From: Owenia fusiformis
Taxonomy: Eukaryota; Annelida; Polychaeta; Sabellida; Oweniidae
DNA length: 60,000 nt
Direction: 5' to 3'
Assembly (NCBI GenBank): GCA_903813345.2
Contig: CAIIXF020000003.1
Coordinates: forward strand, 24,817,248 to 24,877,247
Position numbers and translations under genes: made by a program. Of this stretch, positions 1 to 13,130 are shown one piece after another (positions within the stretch are counted from its first letter, which is position 1; each line of letters begins with the position of its first letter). The notes under the pieces are model-generated. The model had not been told where the DNA came from. It did no database searches and worked only from the letters and a program-made list of their open reading frames with translations.

Positions 1-1861
1 CATCTTGGTGATAACATAAAAACTCATTTGTATGATTCAGAAACTTTATTTACGAGTATTACGCTTTTATATGAGCCATTAGTCCAGAGAGTATGAGACA
101 GTTTAATTAATATAATACCAAATAATCTTCAACAGAGTTGGGATGGAGGGGTGTTAATTAAGAAAGAACTTTGGTGGCATAAAGCACCAAAATATTGAAT
201 TCATTAGAAGATATTATATCCCTAATGACTTATAAACTATGTCACTTTGAAGATTTTAGTACTAATAAATTCCACTTTCTCTTGTAGCACAAAGAGAAAT
301 TTTCCTAAACAGCTAATAAATTCCATATTTCCCTATATTTTCATGTAAAACATCTATAACAGTACAAAGCGCTTCAATCATGATTTAACTATAAACTTGT
401 ATTTGGAACATTAATGTACAAATAGTGATCTAAGATCGGCCATTAAGGCTGTAATTATTAATCAAAGGTTCCTCTCCTCGCCACCCTAATGACCTTTCGA
501 CATGATATCCAACAATATAATAAGAAAATTTATTAATAAGAGCAATAATTTAGAGCTGGTTTTGTCTTAATAAGATATCATAAATTGAGGTAAAAAATCG
601 CCATGGCAACAATTTATTTAAAGTATAGGTTTATTTCTGTGTTTATGTTCAATATGGGAAGATAGCAGTAATAAAGGTGAATAATGCAGAGATGTGACAC
701 ATTATTTTGTACCACTTAAAACACTCCCTGAAGAATAAATACCCAATGTTTTTTTCCAATGATAAAATTCTCTTAAAGCCTGGTTAATTTCGATGATGTC
801 ACCATCATGCAATTGTTTTGTCATAAACATTCTTTATGTTTTCTTCCTTAAAGCAAGATTAAAAGCAATACATGTATTGTTTTGTTTCTAATAAATAATC
901 CTTGTTTTTTCATTTGTCGACTCATTGTTTGTTTTCTTGACAGAACTAATGTTCTGTGTTGGTTTCTTATATATTTATTTACAAATAATTCCTTTTTAGA
1001 GCTTTTACAGATTCAAAAACCAATTTAGTAAGACCTATTTTTCTAACTCAGTCAGTAATTCAACAATTTGATTTCTCCTTTTTAGACTGATCAATATTGT
1101 GACAGTAACAGAAAAATTTGATGGAATTAATACCATTGTTTTCTTTTGTGGATTACAGCTTTCTAGATTTAAATATCTAAATGGACTAAATGATTTAAAA
1201 AATCTATTTACACTTCATCTATATTTGAGACAGTCATGCATACTTGTAATTTTCTTTTACGGAAGAGATATTTCTCTGGAACAAAATAGGCCTTTACATT
1301 TCATAAGAAACACCTATAAAAACCACGCATATAATGAGAAAATAGATTCATTAGGTTATCTGAAGAAAATTTGACACATCTAACAATACAATATAAACCA
1401 CCTTACAAAAACAAAAAATCTCCTTATGTCAATCAATGACATTTTCATTAATATTGTCTCAAAAACCTCCGAACCTGAGATTATCTCCAAAATCAAACGA
1501 CCCAATCAAGTGTTTTGTACTGCTTAATGGCTAAATATGTGATCATAAAAATCAAATACAATGTGAGTTTCCAGAAAGGGAATTTTTCGTAATTATTCAT
1601 ACATTCATAACCTGTGACAGGGATACAAAACTGCAGCTATTTCTGAGAACATTTCTCTTAATGAAATAGCATAAATCTTGTTTGATAAGAACAATAAAAA
1701 TCATCAACTAAGAATTTGAATGGAGATATGCGAGACAGACTATAGTATTGTATTCAGAATTCTAATCATCAATATGAAGATGTTGCGATTCATCATTGGT
1801 TTATTGTCTCATGTTGGGTTACGGATCCAAGTCAAAATAGTAATATGTAATTGAGGCGTGA
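1..1861. other. No gene recognised
   Basis: AT-rich unique-looking sequence. The longest frame (91 codons at 1099-1374) has no start context, homology or composition to support it. Confidence 0.7.
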
Positions 1862-2266
1862 ACTTGTGACCATGGTGATCAGTTTATGGACTCGTGACCA
1901 TGGTGATACAGTTTCTGCACTTGTGACCATGGTGATACAATTTTTGTACTTGTGACAATGGTGATAATGTTTCTGCACTTGTGACCATGGTGATACAGTT
2001 TCTGCACTTGTGACAATGTTGATAATGTTTCTGCACTTGTGACCATGGTGATACAGTTTCTGCACTTGTGACAATGGTGATAATGTTTCTGCACTTGTGA
2101 CCATGGTGATACAGTTTCTGCACTTGTGACAATGGTGATAATGTTTCTGCACTTGTGACCATGGCGATACAGTTTCTGCACTTGTGACTATGGTGATATA
2201 GTTTCTGCACTTGTGACCATGGCGATATAGTTTCTGGACTTGAGACCATGGTGATACAATTTTTGT
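1862..2266 (+). repeat. 29-bp minisatellite, about 14 copies
   Basis: The unit is ACTTGTGACCATGGTGATAC plus AGTTTCTGC, with a 28-bp first copy and thirteen 29-bp copies from 1890. The middle copies alternate strictly between the ..CCATGGTGATACAG.. form and a ..CAATGGTGATAATG.. form, giving a 58-bp dimer period. Because 29 is not a multiple of 3, all three minus frames stay open here. The resulting 100-145 codon frames are not genes. Confidence 0.95.
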
Positions 2267-5200
2267 GTAAAATACTTTTTATACGGTAAACAGAAATTAG
2301 TGACAAAAAATGTTTTAGCATCAGTACATATTCAAATTGCTATTAAGCAAAATGCAGCTTGCCTTGTTCCTGAAATTGAATCAAATTATCAAAAATTTTA
2401 CATTTATCTCGCTGATTTATAAAAATAAACTTAATGTTCAGACAGGTTGAGGTTTCGGTCATATTTTAAAGTCAATTTCTGTTCTATTTGCTTTGATGCA
2501 ATTAAAAGTTATACATTTGAACCAATTAAGACAATTTTGCTGGTTCCTCAAACTGAAGCAAATACATATCTCATTGCAATTTACTGCTGATTTAATTACG
2601 TACATAATCATATACGGAAGTTACCAAATCTTTCTTTTCAATTTAATAGTCGAAATGAGCAACTTTTCATCATCTAAGTCTTCCGCTTTTACATCACTTC
2701 AATCCATTTTCTAAAAAGTTCACTTTATCACCACACTACAGCATATTCTGATATAACAGAGATAAAATATTTAAGTAACTAGCGGCATTTGTTATTTTAT
2801 GGCCAAAGTGATTATCTAGAAAAAAATCTCGCCATCACAATGTCAAATGTGATGCTAAAAATATCACATTTTAAATACAGTGAAATTAATTGGTCATTTT
2901 AGACAGCGAAACCGATGGGAATTATAATAGACTCCATAATCAAAATGTCAAAACATCCAAAATGAAAAAAGCTAGAAGATGTGAAGCATACGAAATACAG
3001 TGTAATGAAAATAGAGAACTGAATCAGAAAATAATTCATGCTTGGATAGAATTTGAAAGCAAATCGGCAATAAAAGACGTCCCTATGGACAGAGGAGGCT
3101 GAAGTGCTTATATCAAGCAATCTCTTAATAATATTTCATTTTATGTTTCAGTGCGGCAAAATACATTGTTACATTAGTAGAAATCATGTTGAAAGAAAGG
3201 GTACATATTCCTCACCAGAATATAAATGCAACCAAATTTATCGAATGCAATTCTCAAATATATTCTTCATTTTTTCACTTCATATAATTCTTAAACATTA
3301 ATTTTACAGATGTACCATATTGATAATACATGTTAATAAATCATACCAGAATTTTTGTTCAAACAAAATGATTTTTTATCGTTCAAAGAGATTGGCCTTG
3401 ACCAGGAAACATAATTCAAATATTCCTTGCATGTATTGGTTCATGTTTCGAAATGAAAACACAACATTATGCAACAGCAAAAACTGAGAATTTTTTTTTT
3501 CTCCATTTTATTTCAGGTGTGCCAAGTACTTTAACAAGTCTCGTCCTGGTTGACAATCATAAAGCAATAATTCTACATTAGAACCGATCTGACGAGCTTA
3601 ATCTAAAAGTTAGCATGGGTAAATAAATCTGTTTTCTCCTTTTGTTATTTTTCCGCTATGATTTACTGAACTAAATATATAGTATACACAGATCCCTTAA
3701 TATAACTGGCTCTTTGTTTTCCCTATGATTAATGTAGAACTTCATAATACCCCGTGTAATAATACAGAATTTTCCTACTCAAATACCATTGTTCGAGAAA
3801 ATTGACCAAAATTATATGAAATTCAAATAAAGGTTGCAGACACCGGATTCAAATAAATGAGAGTCATTTATGACCCTTTCTCCATATAATTCTCAGTATT
3901 CATTTTCTACATGAAATAGAAGGAAAAGGTTATATGTTATGGTTCATACATACAAATTCGAGCAACCTTTATAGCCTATAAATTCTGATTTCAAAATTTT
4001 GGCTTAGAACTATCGAAGATCGACTAGAATCCGGATTTGTTTTCTAAGATACATTTCATAAAATGCTAAATAATCATACAGGTCATGACAGCTGTGATTT
4101 TTTACATGACCAAATCTATGAAATTTTTATATATCGGATATAATAATGCCATATTTGCCGAGTTACGTCAAAGGATGTAGGCACAATAGGACTCTACCTC
4201 CCTTGCATAAAAATTACAACGAGAAACAACTCATTTTTGCTCATAACTTCATAACATTCAACGAACACATTTCGACAAGCTGTCATATGATCTCCATATG
4301 ACATACCAACAGATTTCTCCAAAAATTCAACACAACCTTAATATTTAATAGAGCTTAGAGATAAAATTAGATTAGGTATATGTCTTTTGTTGCACAGGAA
4401 ATGATTGTTGTTTTATATGCTTTATATTGATAGCTTTCAGAAGTTTATGACAATAGACTTTTTATTAATCTCACCCTTGCTTGTTGCTAATCTACACATG
4501 TGGATTCTTATATAGAAATAATATATTTTTACATTTAATGGGAAAAGAGAGATAAAGAGCAAATTTTCACAAAATTGTGAATCATTGCTGAATCATTTTA
4601 GCTCCAATCCTTTGAACTTTTTTACTTATTTTCTGGTATGAAAAGGAAGTCTTGATTGGTAAATCAGAAATTTTGTGACCAAATTTTCTATCGTTTTTTT
4701 AATGTAAAAGATTATAACATTTTTACAATTTCTAAAACACTTATAAAGGTGTATGGTTAAATGATGCCTAAAATCTGCAACAAAATAAGCAAATGTTTGA
4801 AAAAATAGAAAAAATAATTTCTGAAGTACCATTACAACCTTTGAATGACCACATCAGCTCTTATTCCCAGTTCCACTTGAAAACCTCTTTTAAACACAGG
4901 CTACTGAGATAATTCTGCTCTTATTCTGTGAGTTTGTAAATATTCAAATAATCTTAGTGGACAGGGCCTCAAAAATTAATCGTTACTCACCGGGTAATTA
5001 ATAGTCTCTCATTACCCTATCCGACACCCTTTAATTGCCATCTTAAAAGTCTTGTGTATACAAAAATTATGAAAAATGATATTGGATTATGAGCGAGTTA
5101 ACAGCTCAATGCATCACTTTAGAGCAAAGTGCTTTTTGACGGAGGTTTTATTTCTCATTGCTCTTACAGAAAATCCCATAATTTCTCACAAAATTTCTTG

Positions 5201-7209
5201 CGATTTCTCCAAACTGACTAATGAAATGCAAAAATTTAATAAGAAGAGGATATATTATTTCACATAGATTCATAAATTTTGCTGGTTTTGGTTGATAATG
5301 GTATTTGATATAAACGATCATGTAGAATCACAGCGATCTAAAATTATCGCCAGAGTATTTATTTCTCATTATTGTGATTTACTGCTTCAGTCGCACCTAG
5401 AAATATTAACTTTTTATTGTTTTATATTTTTAATATGCACAGGCTATTACGCTAAATTAGTTATAAATCTTAATCTAAAATAGAAACCCTAGCTATAAAG
5501 CCACAAAGGGACTGGCAATCGGACATAAAATAACTGGACGCAATTTTTCTTTCCTATCAAAAATATCAATTATTTTCCAGCAGTAGAAACACAGAGTCAA
5601 AGTTTGAAGAAAAGGTCCCTTTTCCATTTTTGTTCCTCAAATTCTACTTTTGTCGTTTTTTTGGCTCATGAACATATCTCCGCAACATTTTTCAATTTGT
5701 GCATTTATTTCGAGATTTGCAAAAGGTACATTGTATAAAGCATCGAAGGACCTTCAGGCAGAGGAAAAGCTCATGTTAACTCTAAAATAAAACAATATTT
5801 TAACATCAATAAAGTAATCACATTATCTAAATGGCTGCACAAATGCTCTGGGATGAAAAAGTCGTTGTAATTATGTTATGGCTATAACTTTATGAGCAGG
5901 CATGACGTTATATTTCAAATTTCGCCCGAGAGTGTAATAATAATTTAATCTAGGCCTGCACTTTGTTCGTTTAGTTCAACTTTGAAGCAGAACTGTTATA
6001 AATCTCAGTAAATTAAGATATAGTGATATCACTTAATCCTCAAAGGTCATATGTCATCATTTTTCTCAGAATATGTCATATTGCCTTGTTGTAGAAGTTC
6101 CTTGTTGTACATCTGACCATACAATTCAAGTTAAACATATCTTAAATATCTTTTTTTCAATCTGTACCATAAATCATACACCCTTAATTCTACCAAAGGA
6201 ATTATAGAAGAAGACAAAGTACACAAAGGGCAATACTAGGAAACCAAGAAAACAACCCTGAATAAAACATTGTAGTTGAAGATGAATTGTCTCAAATTAG
6301 CAACACCATTGCTGAAATGATTGAAACTCACAGGCAACCCAGGAGAGCTTGGAAAAAGAACACAAAAAGAAACAAACAATACTCCATCACCAATCGGATC
6401 CATACACCAAGCGTGAAACAAAGTTAAGACATACCATCCAGAGGAGAATGGAATGATTGAAAATCTGGATAAATAAATTTCCTAAACAGTTGTGTTCCTT
6501 ATTTCAAGACTACTTTGTCAGATTAAGCATCATTAAAGCTTCAAAAATGTATTCTATAATTTTGTTCTTGAAAATAGTGCTTTGAACAAAATTTGGAAAT
6601 AAACCTCATATTTAATACAACTTTGTGGTCTGACTCCTTCTGTCAATGATGTTGATTCAATAAAATGTGTGGATGAAAAAATAAAAAACTCTAGGTGTTA
6701 AATAACCAGATGGGATGAGCCAGAAAAAGTTTTTATTAGGTGTGTGATCTCTCACGTGGCTTATGTTATCATCATTTGGCATCTCACCTTCCAAGTTGAA
6801 CCAAATCCTTTGGGCTGGGAAATGTGGTTTGGTCGACAAAATAGCAAGTCTTGAAATCATAGCGGTGAACAATAAAGTTGCACTTCAAACACCAACCACA
6901 AAACAAAGTAGAATTTTCGCCAAATGTTTTTTGTGTAATAGTCAATTTACAGGGTGTTCAAAAGCCCTTTGGACATGCAGTCTTTTGACTAAGTATTTCA
7001 TGAACATTTTTGTTTATTTACATTACAAACACTGGGGTTTAGAAACAAATTTTACTCTTGATTCCTTGCCTCTATCATGTTCTACATGAAAAGCCCCAAA
7101 ACCTTGTTATCTTCTATGTAGGCCTGCTTGAATTTTGAAAACTAATTTTCATATTTCATATGCACGCACATGAAACAGTAACCTTAAAGTGCTTCATGCA
7201 AAATACAAC
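2267..7209. other. No gene recognised
   Basis: AT-rich sequence with frames of at most 108 codons. A long polypyrimidine tract followed by AG near 3490-3517 resembles a splice acceptor but has no plausible exon after it. Confidence 0.65.
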
Positions 7210-7320
7210 AAGGCATTAACATGCAAAATGTCACAACCTGCCATTTGTCACAGATGCCAACTGCTGAATGCCAAACACCAACCACAGAACACCATCCACA
7301 AAAAAGGTGGACACCAAAAA
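7210..7320 (+). repeat. Hairpin-ended dispersed repeat, copy 1 (3' end lost)
   Basis: Starts AAGGCATTAACATGCAAAAT and carries GTCACAACCTGCCATTTG, CAGATGCC and CCACAAAAAAGG, matching the family at 12541-12676. The terminal hairpin is absent. Confidence 0.75.
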
Positions 7321-10300
7321 ATGAACACTTCAAAACTCCATCTCTTTATTCAAGGAAAAACATATCTGGCTTAAAACTCTGAGTACCATTACTACTGAAG
7401 AGATCATTACCTCAAATGAAAATAGCAGTTTGTCATTTCTGTTCAATAGAACCTACATCCATTGATAGGAACAATAAAAATGATATTCATAAACTGCAGA
7501 AAGTAAGATATATTGGCTTTTAATAGATGGAATAGCATCCAGATTTGTATTATATATGTCTCGATGGATTAATAAAATAATCAAGCTTGAATTGATTTTT
7601 TGTAGCGCTATCAGATACCGTAATAAGTTTATGATTTATGATAAATGCCATACCTAGAGGCAAATAAAAATAGATAGAAGATCTCTATGATACTTCAGAA
7701 GAAACAAAAATAAATCTGTGTGATCTACTGTTAAAATAAACAGCAATGATTAATCATATTTCAATTAGATTCGATCTAACAATAAGAGAATATTTCAAGA
7801 AATGTGTCATATCTTTACAGACATGCTCGTATGAAAAGCATACAGGGAATAAGCATAGCAAGAAAAGCATACAGTATTACCAAAGGTTTCACACAATGAG
7901 AAAGCAATCTCCGAAAGAGTTCTAATTTTGATTATGATATGATAATAATAATAAATAATAAAAAATGAGATCTTGGCACAATTAAAGACAAACTTTTCCC
8001 ATACAATATTCTCAAACTGATAGTATTAAAGGTTGAATAAATATTGCAGAGACGTATCCAACGATCATGGTCCTGGTGTCAAAATATATCGACTTTTGAA
8101 TATTTCATCAAGGCTAACATCTATTTTCATTAGCTTCAAAGAAAACCCCCGAACGTACCTAATTTCTGCCGATATTCACAATCACTGGCATCCTAAATCC
8201 CCGGGAATCTTCTCCCGACATCGACAGAAAAAATGCTCACGTACCTTTTAATGATTTCCCGGTTATATTGTCATTGGATTCCAGCCCCGTTTTCACCTAA
8301 TGTTCTATCCAACATTCTGTTTCCTTTATACCATGCGCGTGTCAAGAAGACCTTGAATATGGGCAGATTTGAGGTGTTTTTAGTCTTCGATTTTTTTGAT
8401 TTTTCTTCGTCAGTGGATGAGATTAACTGCAAGAGTCGCCGGTAATAGACCGTCAACGGCGGTCATATCGGGTACCATGCATACGGTTATATCAGACAAC
8501 CGCGGTTATACTGTAACATGCGGTCTTACCTATCTCAGCTGCAGCAAGAATTTTAAATGGCGGAGATTTAGAAATGTTTCAAAAAACAAATTGCGGGACG
8601 TCCAACCTTTCAATTGCTTATTTAGAAGTCTATTTGCAAGTCTGATTGGTGGTATTCGTCGACAAATGCATATATTTTAAGAAAATAGGTATGGCGAAGA
8701 AGACATTAGGCCAAACGTTGCACTAATAGCTCGGGAAAGGTAAAATGACTCCCAAATTTCTTCTATAATCTTTATTGAACCTTTAAGAGGGCTGTACAAA
8801 AAGTCTGAACTTTTTTTCTTTAATTCAAAGAACTATTGTTTATTCTTGCTGAAACGTATTATGTATTTATCCTCCATATGCAAGAACTATAATACACAAC
8901 ATATTGCATGTGATATGGTCGCTATAATGACCAAATTTTACATTGTAAATCAAAATTTAACCCTTGCATACTCTATATTTGAAGCAGAGAATATATGTGT
9001 TAAATTCATTAAATTCAGCTCACCCTGTAATTCAGTTCAATGTCTCAAGAGCCTCTCTCAGACTAGGGCCACAGTATGGTTCAAGCCAAAATGATGACAC
9101 GAAATGTCAGGTCATTTCAACTGATGCTTGATGGTCAAGATAACTTTTTCAAAGATTTCATCAAGAAGGAGTTTGTTGTATAATCGTATTTAGCTGGTTC
9201 ATAATTGGCCAGAACAATAATGTAGAATTGGTGATGAAGAATTCAATTGAAGTATGGGGCTCCAGATTTAATCCTCAAAGTCTCAAGCGCATCTGACGAT
9301 TTTACTTTGAATACAGGTTCATAAGGGACAAAGTTAATAAATTGGTGTTCACCAACAGTTGTAACATAATTACACTCAAGGGGAGGGAGTAAACACCCAT
9401 TATGTTTTGTTAACAAACATCTACTCGTCATTTTTTAAGAAGTCAATAAATGTTCAAGTTAACCTGTGGATGGCGGTGAATCTAAACTGCAATAATTAAA
9501 TGAACGTGCGTTTTCAGACAATGCTGAGATTTTGACCTCGTCCTTTATTGGCTCAATGATAATGATGTTAAATTCATGACGGAAAAGTGTTATGTCCAAT
9601 ACAATAATATTAAATTCATGATGGAAAAGTATTGCAACCAAGCCTCATGATTGCGTCCAAGCCTTCAATGATTTTCTTGCTGGTTGGAACAATGATGTAA
9701 AATTTGTGATAGAGAATTCAATGTGATGTTTAAACCCATTCATCATCCTCTTGTTCTAGCTCATGAATGACATGATAAGAAAAATCACATTACCAGATTT
9801 TACATTTTAATACGCTCGTTGGAAATATGGAATAAGATCGCCATTAGATAAACTTTTAATTTTTCATATGAATAGGTTTTCGCAGTCAATATTCCGCCAA
9901 TTTAGTTCGATAATTTTTCATACTTTGTTAAACTTGCCAGGCCATTTGTCATGAGAGATGAAGTTATTTGATCAGCGAAGGAAAGCCTCGGATTTATGTC
10001 ATATGAAATGCTATTAGGTTCAACCGTTACTTCTTAAAGTGTGCGCCTGACCCGGCTACGTATAGCACAGAGTTTATACTGGCGGATTAGACTAGTTCAT
10101 TTTTTATATGTGTGTGAAAGCTTTCTCTTATTTGCGTTTTTTTCGTTTAGTACGGTTCTGTTATAATTGCCGAGGTCATATAACCGGGATAAAACAATGA
10201 TTATCGTTGACTGCCCACACACAAAACATAATTTGATGAGTGAACAGTGTTATTACAAACAACAGGCTTTAGAATACAAAGCGTAGTGTGATAATAAGCT

Positions 10301-10898
10301 GTACACTACCACTGCTGCATGTACATATTACTAATTTACTAGGGCTCCCAAAGAGTGGATAGGGAAGTTGTGTTTGTCACTTTTAAATTTTACATTTCAA
10401 AATTGTCATTTTACATGTCATCATTTGTTGGTTTCATTCGTTTAGCCAATCAAAATATTGTAAAACTATAAATTGTCTGTTACGTACAATCAATTTTGTT
10501 CAGTTTTGATTAGTTGTCAGAATAAAGTTACGTTCATCTGAATCCATGTATCAAAACAAAAATCCTATTTTTACTTCAAAATACTTCAGTGAGATGAAGG
10601 CTCGGAATTGTCACATGTAATAACTTATTGTCGTATTCGTTATTTTATCTTCTCGATAGTAGCATTTAGTCGCACATTTGATGCCAGGTCACCTTGTCGC
10701 GTACCTCTTGGGGAACCCCACATTTATGTGTGTACTCATGGAAGTAAATTCCCCGGTGTAGCCGAGAGCCACAAACTTTTCAACAGGTTCGAAATGACCA
10801 ATTTCTCTCATATATACTCTAAATATTTTATTATTTAGCACCTACAAAGTATTGCTAATAACCATATGTAATTTCAATAAGGAAACTTATCTTGCTAC
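7321..10898. other. No gene recognised; GC-richer patch at 8130-8550
   Basis: Around 8130-8550 there are more CpG and GC-rich words (cgccggtaatagaccgtcaa, accgcggtta) than in neighbours, with two short overlapping frames and no recognisable product. The rest is AT-rich with nothing identifiable. Confidence 0.6.
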
Positions 10899-12232
10899 CC
10901 CAGCCTATCATCAGGTTTTTGAGGCGTAGACCAAAAGTTAACCTTAAATGCGCCTTACTTTCAGGTCTAGACTAAAAGTATGCCTCTTTTACAGGTATTT
11001 TTAAGGCTTAGACCAAAACCTAGCCTCATTTACTCACAATAATTCCAGTTATAGACCTTATTTTCAGGCGTATAGACCAAAACTGCGCCTTAAAAACCAA
11101 ATCTAAACCACATTTACTTAGAAGATTTTAGAATAGACCTCACTGTAAGGCGTATAGACCAAAAGTGCGCCTGAAAAACTTGAACAATTTTCAAAATGAC
11201 CAAATCTAGACCTGATAAACTAAGAACATTTTAGAATAGACCTCACTGACAGGCGTATAGACCAAAACTGCGCCTTAAAAACTTAAACATTTATAAAATG
11301 ACCAAATCTAGACCTGATAAACATAGAATTTTTTTAAAAACTTAGAAAACATAAATCTGAAAAAGCCACACTTACAGTAGTATTTTGTCAGAATCACGAA
11401 GGAGACAGATTATAACATATTAGGTTAACAGACCAGTAAACTGTATTTTCAACTCCCTATTTATGGTTTTTATCAGAACTTAAAAAAATAATCAAAATCT
11501 GGGAAACCTAAAGAAGGATGTCTGAAAATAATAAAATATTGAAATATTGTTAAATTTAAATGATGAAACAAAAATACATCATATTAGAAGCCTACATATA
11601 ATTTATATAAGAATACTGTGTAATTTTTGCTTCATCTTTCTAATGTGTTCATAGTTCTGTATCTTATCCATGAGACAAGTTAATCCTAGAAAACAACACA
11701 GCAATTCAAAATAAATGCAATTTATTTAACAACTATGGAGGGTACTGATATGTACTAAGTATCACTACATTGAAACAACAAAACATGACCTGACCTTACT
11801 TACAGGTATATGAGGCTTGTACCTGAAATGAGGTCTAGACCAAAAGTAGACCTTAAGGCTTAATTTCCATAATTGAAATGTGCCTTAACGTAAGGTGTAC
11901 ACCAAAAGCAGAAGAGAAGTAGACCTGAAAACCAATAGTGAGCCTCAAATAAGGCGTAGACCAAAAGTATACCTCAAATATAGACCTGATTTACAGATAG
12001 TTGAGGCTTAAATGAGTTCTAGACCTCAAATATAGACCTGATAAACTTGATGAGGTCATTAAATGATGTCTACTTCTGGTCTACTTTTGGCTTAATTTAA
12101 ATATTTGAAACGCGCCTGACTATGGGGATTTAACACAGAGAGAAACCAAAAGTAGACCAGAAGTACGCCTCATGAGTAGACCAAAAGTAGACCTCAAATA
12201 TTGACCAATATTGCGCCTGACTATAGGCTGGG
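10899..12232. mobile_element. 1.33-kb TIR element packed with TAGACCAAAAGT repeats
   Basis: Ends are CCCAGCCTAT and ATAGGCTGGG, followed inward by ATCAGG and CCTGACT. AC precedes the left end and follows the right end, a possible 2-bp duplication. Two repeat blocks (about 10915-11330 and 11795-12230) hold some eleven copies of TAGACCAAAAGT, often framed by AGGCG...CGCCT. Between them lies ~450 bp of AT-rich unique sequence without a coding frame. It looks like a non-autonomous DNA element with expanded internal repeats. The superfamily is not recognised. Confidence 0.65.
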
Positions 12233-12540
12233 ACATGTAAATTCAATATCAACACTAGCTGTTCTCTCAACACGTCCTGGCTTACCTTGTGGTGACAAAC
12301 CCTGGGTTTTCGCTATTTATAGTTTATCAACACCTGGACGCATGCGCATTTTATAGTTTATCGGGCACTTTAAGGGGTCATGTTGAGCTAAAATTATTTT
12401 TGAAATTGATTTACAAAGTTGTCCAAGTTTGGATATAAGTAGCCTACTGTGTAGTTTGCCTCATTCGTTGACGAGGAATTGAAGGTGCAACATCTCCATT
12501 ACGTGTTAGAATGGTGCATATGATTCATATAAAATACTAA
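12233..12540. other. Short unique segment with an NRF1-like site
   Basis: GCATGCGCA at 12340-12348 matches an NRF1 half-palindrome, and TTATAGTTTATC occurs on both sides. No exon follows. Confidence 0.3.
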
Positions 12541-12676
12541 CAAGGCATTAACATGCAAAATGTCACCACCTGCCATTTGTTACAGATACCGACCACTGAA
12601 CTCCAACCGCTGAACACCACACACAAAAAAAGTTGGAGACTATAACAATATGTCACCATCTTCTGATGGTGACATA
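12541..12676 (+). repeat. Hairpin-ended dispersed repeat, copy 2 (best preserved)
   Basis: Runs from CAAGGCATTAACATGC through ATGTCACCACCTGCC, GTTACAGAT and GAGACTATAACAAT to a perfect 12-bp hairpin at 12649-12676 (TATGTCACCATC, loop TTCT, GATGGTGACATA), then AAAA. No coding capacity and no tRNA-like promoter boxes were seen. Confidence 0.82.
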
Positions 12677-13006
12677 AAAATGCATATTCATAAGTTTTAA
12701 ATCTATGTTCTCAGGCAATAATGTACAGTTACTACAGAGTTACACAAAAATCTGATTATTTAGGTTTCCTCGGGTAAGATTAAAAGGGCACAAATAGGTC
12801 TAATGATACAGTCCTATACAAAATAAGGAATGCACACAATTATAACAACAGAGTGTCTACTCAAATGAATCTATAAAAGACAACAGAAAAAGTTTCTACT
12901 TTTCTGTAATTTACTGACCAGTATAATTATGAGAGGCTTAACAAAAGCAATGTTATTGTTCATGGAAATTGATCCAGAGATGCAACTATTGAGAAAAACG
13001 GCATTA

Positions 13007-13130
13007 CAAGGCAATATGTCACCACCTGCCATTTGGTACAGATGCCAAACACCAAAAACCAACCACTAACTGCCAACACCTTCAACAAAAAGATTGAGAC
13101 TATAACAATATGTTACCATGTGGTGACATA
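13007..13130 (+). repeat. Hairpin-ended dispersed repeat, copy 3
   Basis: CAAGGCAATATGTCACCACC...GACTATAACAAT ends with ATGTTACCA, TG, TGGTGACAT, one wobble in the stem. It lacks the ~14 bases around TTAACATGC found in other copies. Confidence 0.78.

Noticed and set aside
1832-2321. Three overlapping minus-strand frames of 100-145 codons
   Set aside because: They are three readings of the 29-bp minisatellite; repetitive HHCHKCRN-like peptides have no domain and no start or stop outside the array context.
6763-7089. 108-codon frame
   Set aside because: The longest non-repeat frame outside the zinc-finger gene, but the sequence has no recognisable motif and the region is AT-rich.
10608-10838. 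76-codon frame with fairly even codon use
   Set aside because: No recognisable domain, signal or splice context; most likely chance.
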